Origin: Myxococcaceae bacterium | GTDB lineage: Bacteria > Myxococcota_A > Polyangia > Polyangiales > Ga0077539 | Assembly (NCBI GenBank): GCA_004297725.1 | Contig: SCUS01000057.1 | Location: 33,199-97,198 of the forward strand | Reading direction: 5' to 3' | Length of the DNA: 64,000 nt | Shown here: in pieces, positions 26,540-35,470 of the stretch | How the letters are laid out: each line of letters starts with the position of its first letter | Numbering within the stretch: position 1 is the stretch's first letter | Notes under the pieces: model-generated | Told to the model about the DNA's origin: nothing | The model's database searches: none | Seen by the model: only the letters and a program-made list of their open reading frames with translations | Made by a program: the position numbers and the translations under genes

Positions 26540-28167
26540 GGCGCGTGGGGGCGCTACAGGCCGTCGCCAACGACGTCACCAACCGGGGCGTGAGCGCATG
26601 GTTGCTCGCCGCGGTTCTGCTCGCGTTCTACCTGGGGCTGTACATCCCGGGCGAGACGGCGCGTCTGCTGACGACGCTGGGCGGGGGCGTGTGGCTGCTC
26701 GGGGTGGGCGTCGCGGCGGCGACCGCGGCGGTGCACGCGTGGTTCGCGCGGCGCGACGGAACGCTGGTGGTGCGCGACGAGGCGGTGCTCGGGGCCAAGG
26801 TGTTCGGGCTGCTGATGGCCACCGCGGGGATGTCCGCGTGGTTTGCGCGGGCGCTGGAGCCCGCGGTGCACCACGGGCGTCATCTGCTGCCGTCGCCGGG
26901 AGTGACGTGGTCGACGCCCGTGCTCGCGGCGCTGCTGGGCGTGGCGCTCGCGATGGGGGTCTACGGCGCGGTGCGGGTGCTGCGCGAGCGCGGCGACAAG
27001 GGCGCGATGCTCCGCGAGGCGACGTGGGTACTCCTGGCCGCGCAGCTCGCGACGGTCACCCTCGCGTACGGCACGCACCTCTTCGACCCCGGGAGCGCGC
27101 CCGTCGCGGGGGACCATTCGCCGCGCGCGTTTGCCTCACTGCTCTACCTCGCGCTCGACTCCAAGTGGACCCTCTACGGCCTGCTCTACACCTGCGCCGT
27201 GAGCGCTGGCGGGCTCTACATGCTCGGGCGCTACCTCCACAACCGCTACCAGGTCGCGCGCACCCTCGTGGTCATCGGCGTGCAGGCTACCTTCGGCTTC
27301 TCCGTTCCGGTACTGCTCAAGCTCTTCGCGCAGCCCCAATACTACCTCTCGTATTTCTGGCCCCTGAAGATCGACGCGTTCTACCCCGACAACATCCTGC
27401 GCGACCCGGCGCCCTTCGTGCTCTGGAGCTTCCTCGGCTCGCTGCTGCTCGTGCCCCTCCTCGGGATCTTCTTCGGCAAGCGCTGGTACTGCTCCTGGGT
27501 GTGCGGCTGCGGGGGCCTGGCCAACACCGCGGGCGAGCCCTTCCGGCACCTGTCGCAGAAGGGCGAGGCGGCGTGGCGCTTCGAGCAGGCCAGCATCTAC
27601 ACGGTGCTCGGCCTCGCGATCGTCACCACGGTGCTCGTGGCCCTCTCGGCGCTGGTCGGGCCCAACAGTGCGCTCAACGGGGTGTGGTGGTCGGGCACGG
27701 GCGCCGTGAGCCAGTGGCGCGTGGATGGCGGCCTCCATAGCGACGCCATTGTTACCGTGGCGAGTAAAGCCCGGTACTACTACGGACTCATCGTGGTGGC
27801 GGTGCTCTCCGGAGCCATCGGCGTGGGGCTCTACCCGCTGGGGGGGACGCGCCAGTGGTGCCGCAACTTCTGCCCGATGGCGGCGTTGTTGGGGCTGATC
27901 CAGAAGGTCGGGCGCTACCGCATCCGGGTGAAGGAGGACATGTGCATCTCCTGCGGCCTCTGCACGCAGTACTGCGAGATGGGCATCGACGTGCGGGCGT
28001 ACGCGCAGTCCAACGAGACCTTCGTGCGGGCGAGCTGCGTGGGCTGCGGCATGTGCGCGGAGGTCTGCCCCCGCGGGGTGCTCTCGCTGGAGCAGCGCTG
28101 GCCCGGCCGCGCGGCACAGAGGGCGAAGCCCGCCGCGGGGCTGGTGCAGCTTCGGCTGCGGAAGTGA
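26536..28167 (+). CDS. NosR/NapH-like polytopic Fe-S membrane protein
   Basis: The protein has 543 residues with about ten hydrophobic segments. Two cysteine motifs of the NosR/NapH type (CSWVCGCGG and CRNFCP) face the membrane. Two C-terminal 4Fe-4S sites follow: Cys470/473/476/480 and Cys501/504/507/511. Such proteins pass electrons across the inner membrane to periplasmic acceptors. It starts a run of closely spaced genes (to 31644): DUF547, three glycosyltransferases. The partner reductase is probably the FAD protein just upstream. Confidence 0.88.
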   Translation: MRRVGALQAVANDVTNRGVSAWLLAAVLLAFYLGLYIPGETARLLTTLGGGVWLLGVGVAAATAAVHAWFARRDGTLVVRDEAVLGAKVFGLLMATAGMSAWFARALEPAVHHGRHLLPSPGVTWSTPVLAALLGVALAMGVYGAVRVLRERGDKGAMLREATWVLLAAQLATVTLAYGTHLFDPGSAPVAGDHSPRAFASLLYLALDSKWTLYGLLYTCAVSAGGLYMLGRYLHNRYQVARTLVVIGVQATFGFSVPVLLKLFAQPQYYLSYFWPLKIDAFYPDNILRDPAPFVLWSFLGSLLLVPLLGIFFGKRWYCSWVCGCGGLANTAGEPFRHLSQKGEAAWRFEQASIYTVLGLAIVTTVLVALSALVGPNSALNGVWWSGTGAVSQWRVDGGLHSDAIVTVASKARYYYGLIVVAVLSGAIGVGLYPLGGTRQWCRNFCPMAALLGLIQKVGRYRIRVKEDMCISCGLCTQYCEMGIDVRAYAQSNETFVRASCVGCGMCAEVCPRGVLSLEQRWPGRAAQRAKPAAGLVQLRLRK

Positions 28168-28198
28168 CGCGCGGCGCGCGGCCGCGTCGGAGGCGACG

Positions 28199-29014
28199 AT
28201 GAAGCAGCAAGCGACCGCGGCGACGGTGTGCCTGGCGGCGAGCATGGTGTCCGCGGTGGCGGGCGCGCAGGTGGCCGACGCGCCCCTGACGACGGCCAAC
28301 GTGTGGACGCGCTACGGCGCGCTGCTGCGGGCGGTGGTGCGCCGAGGGGGCGTCGACTATGCCGGGGTGCGCGAGCGCCTGGGCGAGCTGCGGTTGATTC
28401 ACGCGTGGCTGGGCGAGCACGGCCCGACGGCGACGCCCGCGGCGTTCGCGAGCGCCAACGCGCGCAAGGCGTACTGGCTCAACGCCTACAACGCGACGGT
28501 GCTGCTGGGCGTGGCGGAGGCGCCCGCGACGATGCGCAACGTGATGACCTACCTGCCCGACGGGGGCTTCTTCCGCGCGCGGCACTGGCGCCTCGACGGG
28601 CGCGAGCTGACCCTCGACGCGGTGGAGAACCGCGAGGTGCGGCCGGTGTTTCGCGACCCGCGGGTGCACATGGCGCTCAACTGCGGCGCGCGGTCGTGCC
28701 CGCCTCTTTACGACGGCGCGTATGTGCCCGGGGCGCTCGACAGGCAGCTCGACGCGTTGGCGCGGGGGTACGTGAACGCGGCGAGCAACGTGGCGGTCGA
28801 CGAGGCGGCGCGCGCGGTGCGGGTCGCGCAGATCTTCGAGTGGTTTCGCGACGACTTCGCGGGGGCCGGGGGCGTCGTGGCGTGGCTGCGCAGCTACGCG
28901 GCGCCGACGCTGCGCGCGGCCCTGGAGGCGGCGTGCGGCGCCGACGCAGGGGCGTGCACCGTGAGGTATCGACGGTATGACTGGTCGCTAAACAGCGCGA
29001 CGCCGACGCCATGA
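28199..29014 (+). CDS. exported DUF547-family protein
   Basis: The protein has 271 residues with a signal peptide (about 1-23, ending AGAQ). The DUF547 signatures YWLNAYNATVL and HMALNCGARSCPPL are both present, with the conserved Cys pair. The family is exported and of unknown role. The stop overlaps the next glycosyltransferase ATG. DUF547 genes beside arsenosugar-type glycosyltransferases are a recurring neighbourhood, as far as I recall. Confidence 0.82.
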   Translation: MKQQATAATVCLAASMVSAVAGAQVADAPLTTANVWTRYGALLRAVVRRGGVDYAGVRERLGELRLIHAWLGEHGPTATPAAFASANARKAYWLNAYNATVLLGVAEAPATMRNVMTYLPDGGFFRARHWRLDGRELTLDAVENREVRPVFRDPRVHMALNCGARSCPPLYDGAYVPGALDRQLDALARGYVNAASNVAVDEAARAVRVAQIFEWFRDDFAGAGGVVAWLRSYAAPTLRAALEAACGADAGACTVRYRRYDWSLNSATPTP

Positions 29015-29751
29015 TGATGCGGCCCGCGTCGGCGAGCGCCGTGGACGTGCTCATCCCCGCGCGAGACGAGGCATGCACCATCGGCGCGGTCGTCCGGGGC
29101 GTCCCCCGCGCGATCGTGCGTCGGGTGATCGTGATCGACAACGGCAGCCGCGACGACACCGCCGGGCGCGCCCGCGACGCTGGTGCGGTCGTGGTCGCGG
29201 CCCCCGCGGCGGGATACGGCAACGCGTGCCTTGCAGCGCTGGCGTGGATGCGCGCGGACGACCCCGACGACGACCCGGTGCTTGCGTTCATGGTCGGCGA
29301 TGGCAGCGACGACCCGCGAGACATTCCGCGGGTGACCGACCCCGTGCTTGCGGGTCACGCCGACCTGGTGATCGGCTCCCGCGCCCGCGGCCTCATCGAG
29401 CCCGGCGCGATGCCGCCGTGGCAGCGCGCCGGCAGCCTCTTCGCGGCGGCGGTGCTCACCGCCCGCTTCGGCGCCACCGTCACCGACCTCGGGCCGTTTC
29501 GCGCGATTCGCAAGAGCGCCCTCGACGCGCTCGGCATGCGCGACCCCACCTACGGCTGGACCCTGGAGATGCAGATCAAGGCCGCCCGCGCGGGCCTGCG
29601 CATCACTGAGGTACCGGTCGCCTGGCGCCGCCGCCGCGGAGGCACCCCCAAGGTCGCCGGCACCCTCCGCGGAACCCTCGGCGCCACCCGGATGATTCTC
29701 GCCTGGCTCAACGGCGCGGTCCGCGGCCCCGACCATGACCCCGTGCGCTGA
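29011..29751 (+). CDS. family 2 glycosyltransferase
   Basis: The protein has 246 residues. The GT-A fold opens with LIPARDEACTIGAVVRG, then VIDNGSRDDTAGRAR; the metal-binding region is FMVGDGSDDP. It resembles dolichyl-phosphate-mannose-type synthases. The start overlaps the DUF547 stop, and its end overlaps the next gene by 17 nt. It would transfer a sugar from a nucleotide donor to a lipid or small acceptor at the inner face of the membrane. Confidence 0.87.
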   Translation: MMMRPASASAVDVLIPARDEACTIGAVVRGVPRAIVRRVIVIDNGSRDDTAGRARDAGAVVVAAPAAGYGNACLAALAWMRADDPDDDPVLAFMVGDGSDDPRDIPRVTDPVLAGHADLVIGSRARGLIEPGAMPPWQRAGSLFAAAVLTARFGATVTDLGPFRAIRKSALDALGMRDPTYGWTLEMQIKAARAGLRITEVPVAWRRRRGGTPKVAGTLRGTLGATRMILAWLNGAVRGPDHDPVR

Positions 29752-31012
29752 CCTCCCACGCTCCCGCGCGCTGCTCCCGGCGCTGGCCCTCTGGGTCGCC
29801 CTCGCAGCGCTCTGCCCGCTCGTCGCCGCGCGCCCGCTGGGGCACCGCGTCGCCCCGTACCTCGCACTGCACGTCGCGCTCACCGTCGTCGCGCTCGCGC
29901 TCACCCGCCTCGTGCGGTCCGCGGCCGATGTGCGCGCTCTCTTCGGCGCCGCGGTCTTTACCCGACTGGTAACCATCCTCACCCCCGCGTTCACCACCAC
30001 GGACCCCGCGCGCTATCTCTGGGACGGCGCCGTCGCGCTCACCGGCCGCGACCCCTACGCGCTCTCCCCGCTCGCCGCCGAGCTCGCCGGCCTGCGCGCC
30101 CGCTTCCCGTCGCCCACGGACCACCTCGACGTCGCGACCTGCTACCCCCCGCTCGCCGTCGCCCTCTTCGCCTTCGCGGCGTCCGCCGGCCCCTCGCTCG
30201 CGATGCTCGCGTGGAAGTCCCTCGTCGCGCTGGCCTCGGTGCTCACCGCCGCGCCCGCGGCGCGCCACGCGTCGCGGGTGGCCGTCGTGCTCTTGCTCGC
30301 GTCCCCGACGCTGCTGCTGGAGTCCATGGTCGGCGCCCACCTCGACGCCTTCCTCGCCCTCGGCGTCGCCGCCGCCCTCGCCTTGAGCGCCCGCCACCGC
30401 TGGAACGCCGCCGCCCTCTGCCTCGGCGCTGCCATCGCGTTGAAGTATCTCCCGGTCTGGATCTTACCCGCGTTCGTATTCCGCGCGCCCCGCCGCGCCC
30501 TCTTCGCGGCCCTCGCGCTCGCGCCCCTCGCGCTCTCCTTCGCCGCCGCGAACGCCCTCGGCCTCACGCCTCCCGGCTCGCTCCCCAGCGTCGCCGCCAA
30601 CTGGAACTTCGCCGCCCCGCTCTGGAGCGCCCTCTACGAGCGGTTTCCCACGAGCGACGAGACCCTCCGCCCGGCGCTCGCGCTCACCGGCGCCCTCATC
30701 ACCCTCGGCCTCTCCGTGCGCCCGGGTCCGCTCGCTCGCAACGTCCGCGACGCCCTGCTCGTGCAGCTCATCGTGAGCCCCGTGGCCTACCCCTGGTACG
30801 GGATGCCCCTCGCGGTCGCCTGCGCCTTCGCCCCCTCCGCGTCGGCCTTGGCAGTGCTGGCCGCGCTCCCTTTCAGCTACGAGGTGATCGACCGCTACCA
30901 CTCCGTCGGCGTGTGGGCCCCGGCGCGGTGGCCCCTCGCGCTCACCACCGCGGCCTTCGCGCTGGGCCTCGCCCTCGACGGATGGTGGGCGTGGCGGCGG
31001 AGGTCGCGTTGA
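29735..31012 (+). CDS. polytopic GT-C type mannosyltransferase-like protein
   Basis: The protein has 425 residues with about ten membrane segments rich in Ala and Leu. An early extracytoplasmic loop carries RYLWDGAVALTGRDPYA, the pattern of GT87/DUF2029-like lipid-linked sugar transferases with the catalytic Asp. It sits between two nucleotide-sugar enzymes in one operon and would use a lipid-linked sugar donor made by the GT2 enzyme. The acceptor is unknown. Confidence 0.78.
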   Translation: MTPCADLPRSRALLPALALWVALAALCPLVAARPLGHRVAPYLALHVALTVVALALTRLVRSAADVRALFGAAVFTRLVTILTPAFTTTDPARYLWDGAVALTGRDPYALSPLAAELAGLRARFPSPTDHLDVATCYPPLAVALFAFAASAGPSLAMLAWKSLVALASVLTAAPAARHASRVAVVLLLASPTLLLESMVGAHLDAFLALGVAAALALSARHRWNAAALCLGAAIALKYLPVWILPAFVFRAPRRALFAALALAPLALSFAAANALGLTPPGSLPSVAANWNFAAPLWSALYERFPTSDETLRPALALTGALITLGLSVRPGPLARNVRDALLVQLIVSPVAYPWYGMPLAVACAFAPSASALAVLAALPFSYEVIDRYHSVGVWAPARWPLALTTAAFALGLALDGWWAWRRRSR

Positions 31013-31644
31013 GGCCGCGAGTCATCCTCTTCGCGAAGGCCCCGGTCGCCGGTCAGGTGAAGACCCGGCTCGCGGCCACGGTGGGCGAACCGCGCGCCCT
31101 CGAACTCTACTGGTGGAGCGGCGCGACCGTCGTGGCGCAGCTTCGCGATCCGCGCTGGGACCTCTGGATCGCGTTCACGCCGGCGGACCAGCGGCCGCTC
31201 GTCGAGGGCTGGCTCGGCCCCGTCGACCGCTGGCTCGCGCAACCCGACGGCGACCTCGGCACTCGCCTCGCCGCGGCAGCAGAGTCGGCGTTCGCGGACG
31301 GCGCCGGGCCCGCGCTGCTGGTCGGCGCCGATTGCCTCGCGCTCACGTCCTACCGGGTCGCGGAGGCGCTGGAGTTGCTCGCGACTCACGACGCTGCGCT
31401 CGGACCCGCGTACGATGGCGGGTACTATCTGCTCGGCCTCGCGCGGGCGCTGCCAGTCTTCGACGGCCTTGCCTGGAGCACCGGTACGGTCGCGAACGAT
31501 ACCCGAGACCGCCTCCGCGCCGTCGGCGCGACCTGGGCCGAGCTGCCTACCGAGCGGGACATCGACGAGGCCGACGACCTCGACGCGATCGCCGACCGGG
31601 TCGATGCTCCCGCGTGGGTGCGCGCGTACCCCCATCGCCCTTGA
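31009..31644 (+). CDS. DUF2064 glycosyltransferase, arsenosugar-biosynthesis type
   Basis: From the TTG at 31009 the protein has 211 residues. This start overlaps the upstream stop (TTGA) and has CGGAGG 5 nt upstream; an ATG at 30982 is the alternative. VILFAKAPVAGQVKTRLA and GADCLALT are signatures of the TIGR04282/DUF2064 family found beside arsenosugar radical SAM genes. YDGGYYLLGL is the C-terminal signature. It probably activates or transfers a sugar in the ArsM/ArsS pathway encoded at 38477-40759. Confidence 0.82.
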   Translation: MRPRVILFAKAPVAGQVKTRLAATVGEPRALELYWWSGATVVAQLRDPRWDLWIAFTPADQRPLVEGWLGPVDRWLAQPDGDLGTRLAAAAESAFADGAGPALLVGADCLALTSYRVAEALELLATHDAALGPAYDGGYYLLGLARALPVFDGLAWSTGTVANDTRDRLRAVGATWAELPTERDIDEADDLDAIADRVDAPAWVRAYPHRP

Positions 31645-31764
31645 CGCAGCCATACGCACGGGATGGTCGGGAGGGGATTCCATTCCTACCGCCGCGAGGC
31701 AAGCTGCGCAGACCCGCCTCGCGCGCTCGCCGTCACGCCCACGACAAACTGTCGGAGACAGCGC

Positions 31765-32748
31765 CTACCGAAGCACGACGGCCGCGCCGGCCCCGAGCGC
31801 GATGGCAAGCGGCAGCGTGGCGACCCAGGCCATCACGATCCCGCCGATGGTGGTCCAATCGGCGGTCTTGTTCGAGACGCCGATGCCAATCAACGCGCCG
31901 ACCGAGACATGAGTGGTCGAGACCGGCAGGCCGGAGCGGGACGCGAGGATCACCAGCGTCGCGGTCACCACCGAACTCGCGAGTGCCTGTTCCGTGTCCA
32001 TCCGGGTCACCCGCCGCGCCATCGTCGTCGCGACCCTCGTCGTGAAGAGCAGACCACCGCAGAACATCACGCCGGCGACCGACAACAACGACGGAACGAG
32101 CGAGAGGCTCGCGGCTGAGAGCAATAGTCCGGCGATCTTCGGCGCGTCGTTCATCCCCCGCGCAAAGGACGCTGCCCCCGTGGACACCCACAGCGCTCCC
32201 CGCAACGCCGCTGCCCGATTCTCCGAGGGCGCAGCCGCTCGCATGCGGCGCCGAGCGCTTCGCAGCACCGAGTACGCGATGAGACTCGCCACGGCCGCCA
32301 GGAAGGGCGAGAGCAAGAGCGGTGCGACGAACTTGGCCGCCAGCCTCGCCCATACGATGCGTCCCGGACCGACCTCCACGAGGCCGACACCGACGAGCGC
32401 GCCCATGAGCGCGTGGGTCGTCGAGACCGGGATGCCGAGCCGCGTCGCTGCGAGGACCGTCGCGGCCGCCCCGAGCGCGATCGCCGCGGGTGTCGAGCCG
32501 TGGACAAGGACATCAACGGGCAGGAGCCCCCCACCGCTGAACGCGCGGACCAGATCCTGGTTGATGTGCAGGGCCACGTAGACGGCCGCGGTCGCGCCGA
32601 GAAGGGTCGTCACGTTGCCCCACCGAATCGCTCGACTCATGCTCGCGGCACCGCTGCCGACGAGGGGCGCGATGCCCTTCGCGTTGTCGTTCGCACCGTT
32701 GGCGAACGCGACGAGGAGGCAGGGGACAACGAGCAACGGGTCGATCAT
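31765..32748 (-). CDS. PiT-family phosphate/arsenate transporter
   Basis: The ATG at 32748 gives 327 residues. Both PiT signatures are present (NGANDNAKGIAPLVG near the N-terminus and ARGMNDAPKIAGLL in the second half), with about ten membrane segments. These carriers move metal-phosphate with protons and also admit arsenate. Its GTAAC-type promoter at 32849 puts it in the same group as arsC, arsM and arsS. Another in-frame ATG at 32829 exists, but its extra residues are not family-like. Confidence 0.88.
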   Translation of the reverse strand: MIDPLLVVPCLLVAFANGANDNAKGIAPLVGSGAASMSRAIRWGNVTTLLGATAAVYVALHINQDLVRAFSGGGLLPVDVLVHGSTPAAIALGAAATVLAATRLGIPVSTTHALMGALVGVGLVEVGPGRIVWARLAAKFVAPLLLSPFLAAVASLIAYSVLRSARRRMRAAAPSENRAAALRGALWVSTGAASFARGMNDAPKIAGLLLSAASLSLVPSLLSVAGVMFCGGLLFTTRVATTMARRVTRMDTEQALASSVVTATLVILASRSGLPVSTTHVSVGALIGIGVSNKTADWTTIGGIVMAWVATLPLAIALGAGAAVVLR

Positions 32749-32848
32749 GTGGGTCTCGGAGGGACGTCGTTGACCACCGGGTCCACTGCACCGCAGGCCC
32801 TGTGGCGTGGAGGTCTGCACGACGGCCATGCTCTCGGCCGCAGGAGCC

Positions 32849-32876
32849 TCTTCGTCGCCGACTGCAAGGCGTTACA
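32849..32876 (-). promoter_or_regulatory. ECF-type promoter of the phosphate transporter
   Basis: Minus strand TGTAAC-N16-CGAAGA. It diverges from the lipid-kinase promoter 58 nt away. Confidence 0.6.
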
Positions 32877-32915
32877 CCTCGCGGCTCCGATCGGTACATC
32901 GAGGGCGAATCGGCT

Positions 32916-33076
32916 CGTCTGCGACGGCGACACTGTAACGATCGTGCCGGGTCCAGCGAACGGGCCAGCGTGGTCGATCGAATCCTGCGTCTGGTGAGTG
33001 ACGATCCCGCGTCGACGCGAATGAGCCATCGCGACGTCGTGGTGCTGTTGAACCGCAACGCCGGGTCGAGCACTGG
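32916..33076 (+). repeat. source of the duplicated promoter/5' end (copy B)
   Basis: Near-identical to 24977-25130. This copy keeps the intact frame into the full lipid kinase gene, so it is probably the original. Confidence 0.85.
32934..32962 (+). promoter_or_regulatory. ECF-type promoter of the lipid kinase operon
   Basis: Plus strand TGTAAC-N17-CGAACG. An in-frame GTG at 32970 begins 7 nt after the -10, as in other leaderless-looking members. Confidence 0.62.
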
Positions 33077-33977
33077 CCTTGCCACCGCGGATGTGAGGAG
33101 GGCGCTGCAGGCGGATGTCGCGGTCATCGAGACGCGTTGCGCGGACGCGGCCAGACCCGCTGCGGTCGAGGCGCGCGAGCGAGGCGCGAGGCTGGTCGTC
33201 GTGATCGGTGGAGACGGCACCGTGACCACGGTGCTCTCCGGGATCTCGGCTGCCTTCGGCGCGCAGCCGATGCCCGCGATCCTTCTGGTGCCAGGCGGGA
33301 CGATGAACGTGATCGCGAAGTCCGTAGGTGCGCACGGCACGCCGCTGTCGATTCTGGCATCGCTCGGCCATACGTTGCGCGCGGGCGGCACGCTCAGGCG
33401 CGCGCGGCACACGACGATCCGGTCGGGCGCGCGACTCGGGCTCCTCTGGGGCGTCGGGTTGTTCGCGAATTTCCTGGAGGTGTACCAACAGCAACGCGGA
33501 GGCCTCTCCCGAGCGCTGGGCCTGCTCGCGGGCGCTTCCCTGGGAGCGCTCACGGGTCACTCGTTGGTGGCGAAGCTCTTCGAGCCCTTCGCGGCGACGG
33601 TCACCGTCGATGGCGTCGCGTGGGGTGGCGCGAGCTGGACCAACCTCTCCGCGGGCGGGGTGGCGGGACTCGGGTTCGGCTTCGATCCCTACATTCGAGC
33701 GACGGAGAGGTCTGGGTGCTTTCACCTGATCGGCCACGCGCTCGGTCCGTTCGGGGCCCTGCGCGAACTCCCTCGTCTCCGCGCCGGTCTCGGGATGAAG
33801 AACGTGACCCAGGACGTCGCTCGGCACGTCGTCGTCGAGACCGAGCAGCCCCGCATCTTCGGGATGGACGGTGAGGTGTTCGAGCGGGCCACCCACTTCG
33901 AGATCCACGCCGGTCCCGAGATCGAGCTCGTTCTCCCGGCCGCGACGAGCATGCGCGCCCGAACCCCAGGACCCTGA
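33021..33977 (+). CDS. diacylglycerol/sphingosine kinase-family lipid kinase
   Basis: From the ATG at 33021 the protein has 318 residues. The N-terminal VVVLLNRNAGSSTG and the nucleotide loop VVIGGDGTVTTVL are the family hallmarks; GGTMNVIAKS completes the active site. A C-terminal beta-rich lipid domain includes FGMDGEVFE. It would phosphorylate a lipid at the membrane. An in-frame GTG at 32970 would add 17 residues and fits a leaderless mRNA. It is followed at 47 nt by an AhpD-like gene and then a MerC-like gene, a likely operon. Confidence 0.86.
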   Translation: MSHRDVVVLLNRNAGSSTGLATADVRRALQADVAVIETRCADAARPAAVEARERGARLVVVIGGDGTVTTVLSGISAAFGAQPMPAILLVPGGTMNVIAKSVGAHGTPLSILASLGHTLRAGGTLRRARHTTIRSGARLGLLWGVGLFANFLEVYQQQRGGLSRALGLLAGASLGALTGHSLVAKLFEPFAATVTVDGVAWGGASWTNLSAGGVAGLGFGFDPYIRATERSGCFHLIGHALGPFGALRELPRLRAGLGMKNVTQDVARHVVVETEQPRIFGMDGEVFERATHFEIHAGPEIELVLPAATSMRARTPGP

Positions 33978-34023
33978 CCCGACACCTCCGGCCGCACACC
34001 CAACGAAAGTCGAGACCACCCCG

Positions 34024-34575
34024 ATGCCCCAGGCCCAACTTCCGCTCATCGATGTCGAGACCGCGCCCGAGGCGGTGCGAGCGACCCTCCTCGCGATCGA
34101 GAAGCGCTACGGCTTCATGCCGAACCTCTATCGTGTCTTCGCCAGTTCCCCCGCGGCCCTCGACGCATACCTCGCGCTGAGCGCCGCCTTTCAGCGCGGA
34201 ACCCTCTCGGCGACGGAGCGCAACGTCGTGCAGCTCGCCGCGAGCCGAGAGAATGGCTGCCGCTACTGTGTCGCCGTACACAGCACGGTCGGGGACATGC
34301 AGCGTGACGACCCGCAGCTCATCGACGCCCTCCGGGACGGTCGGCCGCTCGGCGACGCGAAGCTCGAGGCGCTCCGCGCGCTCACCACCGCGCTCGTTCG
34401 CGGGAGAGGTCACGCGCCCGCAGAGGTCGAGGCCTTCGTCGCGGTCGGCTACCGCGTCGAGCAGGTGCTCGAGGTGCTGGTCGGCGTCACGATGAAGACG
34501 CTGAGCAACTACACCAACCATCTCGCCGTCACGCCGCTCGACGAGGCGTTCCGGGCGCGCGCGTGGACGCCCTGA
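34024..34575 (+). CDS. AhpD/carboxymuconolactone decarboxylase-like protein
   Basis: The protein has 183 residues. The redox motif ENGCRYCVAVHS (CxxC followed by His) defines the AhpD-like peroxidase-related branch. FMPNLYRVFASSP and an all-helical pattern fit. It probably acts in peroxide or thiol redox chemistry in the cytoplasm. It lies between the lipid kinase and the MerC-like gene in the same direction. Confidence 0.85.
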   Translation: MPQAQLPLIDVETAPEAVRATLLAIEKRYGFMPNLYRVFASSPAALDAYLALSAAFQRGTLSATERNVVQLAASRENGCRYCVAVHSTVGDMQRDDPQLIDALRDGRPLGDAKLEALRALTTALVRGRGHAPAEVEAFVAVGYRVEQVLEVLVGVTMKTLSNYTNHLAVTPLDEAFRARAWTP

Positions 34576-34648
34576 CCATCGGCCCCAGAGCCCCGTTCCC
34601 ACCGGTGTGCGGAGATCGCACAACCGCGATACATCGGAGAGGTCGCCC

Positions 34649-35377
34649 ATGTCGGACGTCGAGCTGATCTATTCGCCAGACTGTCCCAACGTCTCCGCCG
34701 CCCGCGAGCAGCTGCGTCGCGCGCTCCGCGAGGTCGGGCTCGCGGAGGCATGGCGGGAGCACGACCTGAGCGCCCACGACGTCGCCCCCCACGCCCGCGG
34801 ATTCGGCTCTCCGACCGTACTGGTCGATGGGCGTGACGTATCCGGCGGGCTCCCATCGGACGGCGCGACGTGTCGCGTCTATGCCGGCAGCGAGGAGCGA
34901 GGAGCGCCGCCCGTCGGCGCGATCGTCTCGGCGCTCCGCGGCCCACCGAGGCCCTCCCGGCGGGTGTTCGCGCCCTTCGCAGTGCTCGCGACGCTGCCCG
35001 GCGTTCTGCTCGCCGCGCTCCCCGTGGTGGCGTGTCCCGCCTGCTGGCCTGCGTACGCTGGGGCACTGAGCGCGATGGGCGTCCCGTTCCTCATGCGCGC
35101 GGAGTGGCTGCTGCCGTTGACGGCCGCTGCGTTGACGGTCGCCCTCAGCGGTCTAGCGTTTCGTGCGCCGCGGCGCCGAGGATACGGTCCTCTGGCGCTG
35201 GGCGCCGTCGCTTCGGTGGGGGTCCTCGCGGGCAAGTTCGTCGCGCATGTCGACGGCCTGGTGTACGGCGCGCTCGCGCTCCTCGTCGCGGTGTCGATCT
35301 GGAACAGCGTGCCGCGCCGTCCCGACGCTGCCGTGAGCCGCGACGCGTGCGGTTGCCCTCCGACGGATTCGACCTGA
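34649..35377 (+). CDS. thioredoxin-like domain fused to a MerC-like membrane domain
   Basis: The ATG at 34649 has GGAGAGG upstream and gives 242 residues. Residues 1-80 look like a thioredoxin/glutaredoxin-type fold with YSPDCPN and a SPTVLVDG strand. Residues 110-215 hold four membrane segments with VACPACWPAYAG, the Cys pair of MerC-like mercury/thiol carriers. A Cys-rich tail (DACGCPP) follows. It may import or sense Hg(II) or a related thiophilic metal. The fusion is not a standard mer protein. Confidence 0.65.
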   Translation: MSDVELIYSPDCPNVSAAREQLRRALREVGLAEAWREHDLSAHDVAPHARGFGSPTVLVDGRDVSGGLPSDGATCRVYAGSEERGAPPVGAIVSALRGPPRPSRRVFAPFAVLATLPGVLLAALPVVACPACWPAYAGALSAMGVPFLMRAEWLLPLTAAALTVALSGLAFRAPRRRGYGPLALGAVASVGVLAGKFVAHVDGLVYGALALLVAVSIWNSVPRRPDAAVSRDACGCPPTDST

Positions 35378-35393
35378 GACCGCCCGAGGTCTC
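35376..35393 (+). terminator. hairpin after the MerC-like gene
   Basis: Perfect arms GAGACC and GGTCTC with a 6-nt loop, overlapping the stop codon. No T-run follows. It may end the lipid kinase operon. Confidence 0.35.
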
Positions 35394-35470
35394 GAGTGGT
35401 CCCTGGGCAAAGGGCCGTGGGGTTCATGGTGTGTGAGGAGTCGGCTGGTTGCGGGTGAGACCCGCCCGGG

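Noticed and set aside
27750..27760. Further GTAAC/GTTAC words inside genes (also near 36593, 43460 and 52670-52745)
   Set aside because: No CGNA element at 16-17 nt in the right orientation, or within coding sequence.
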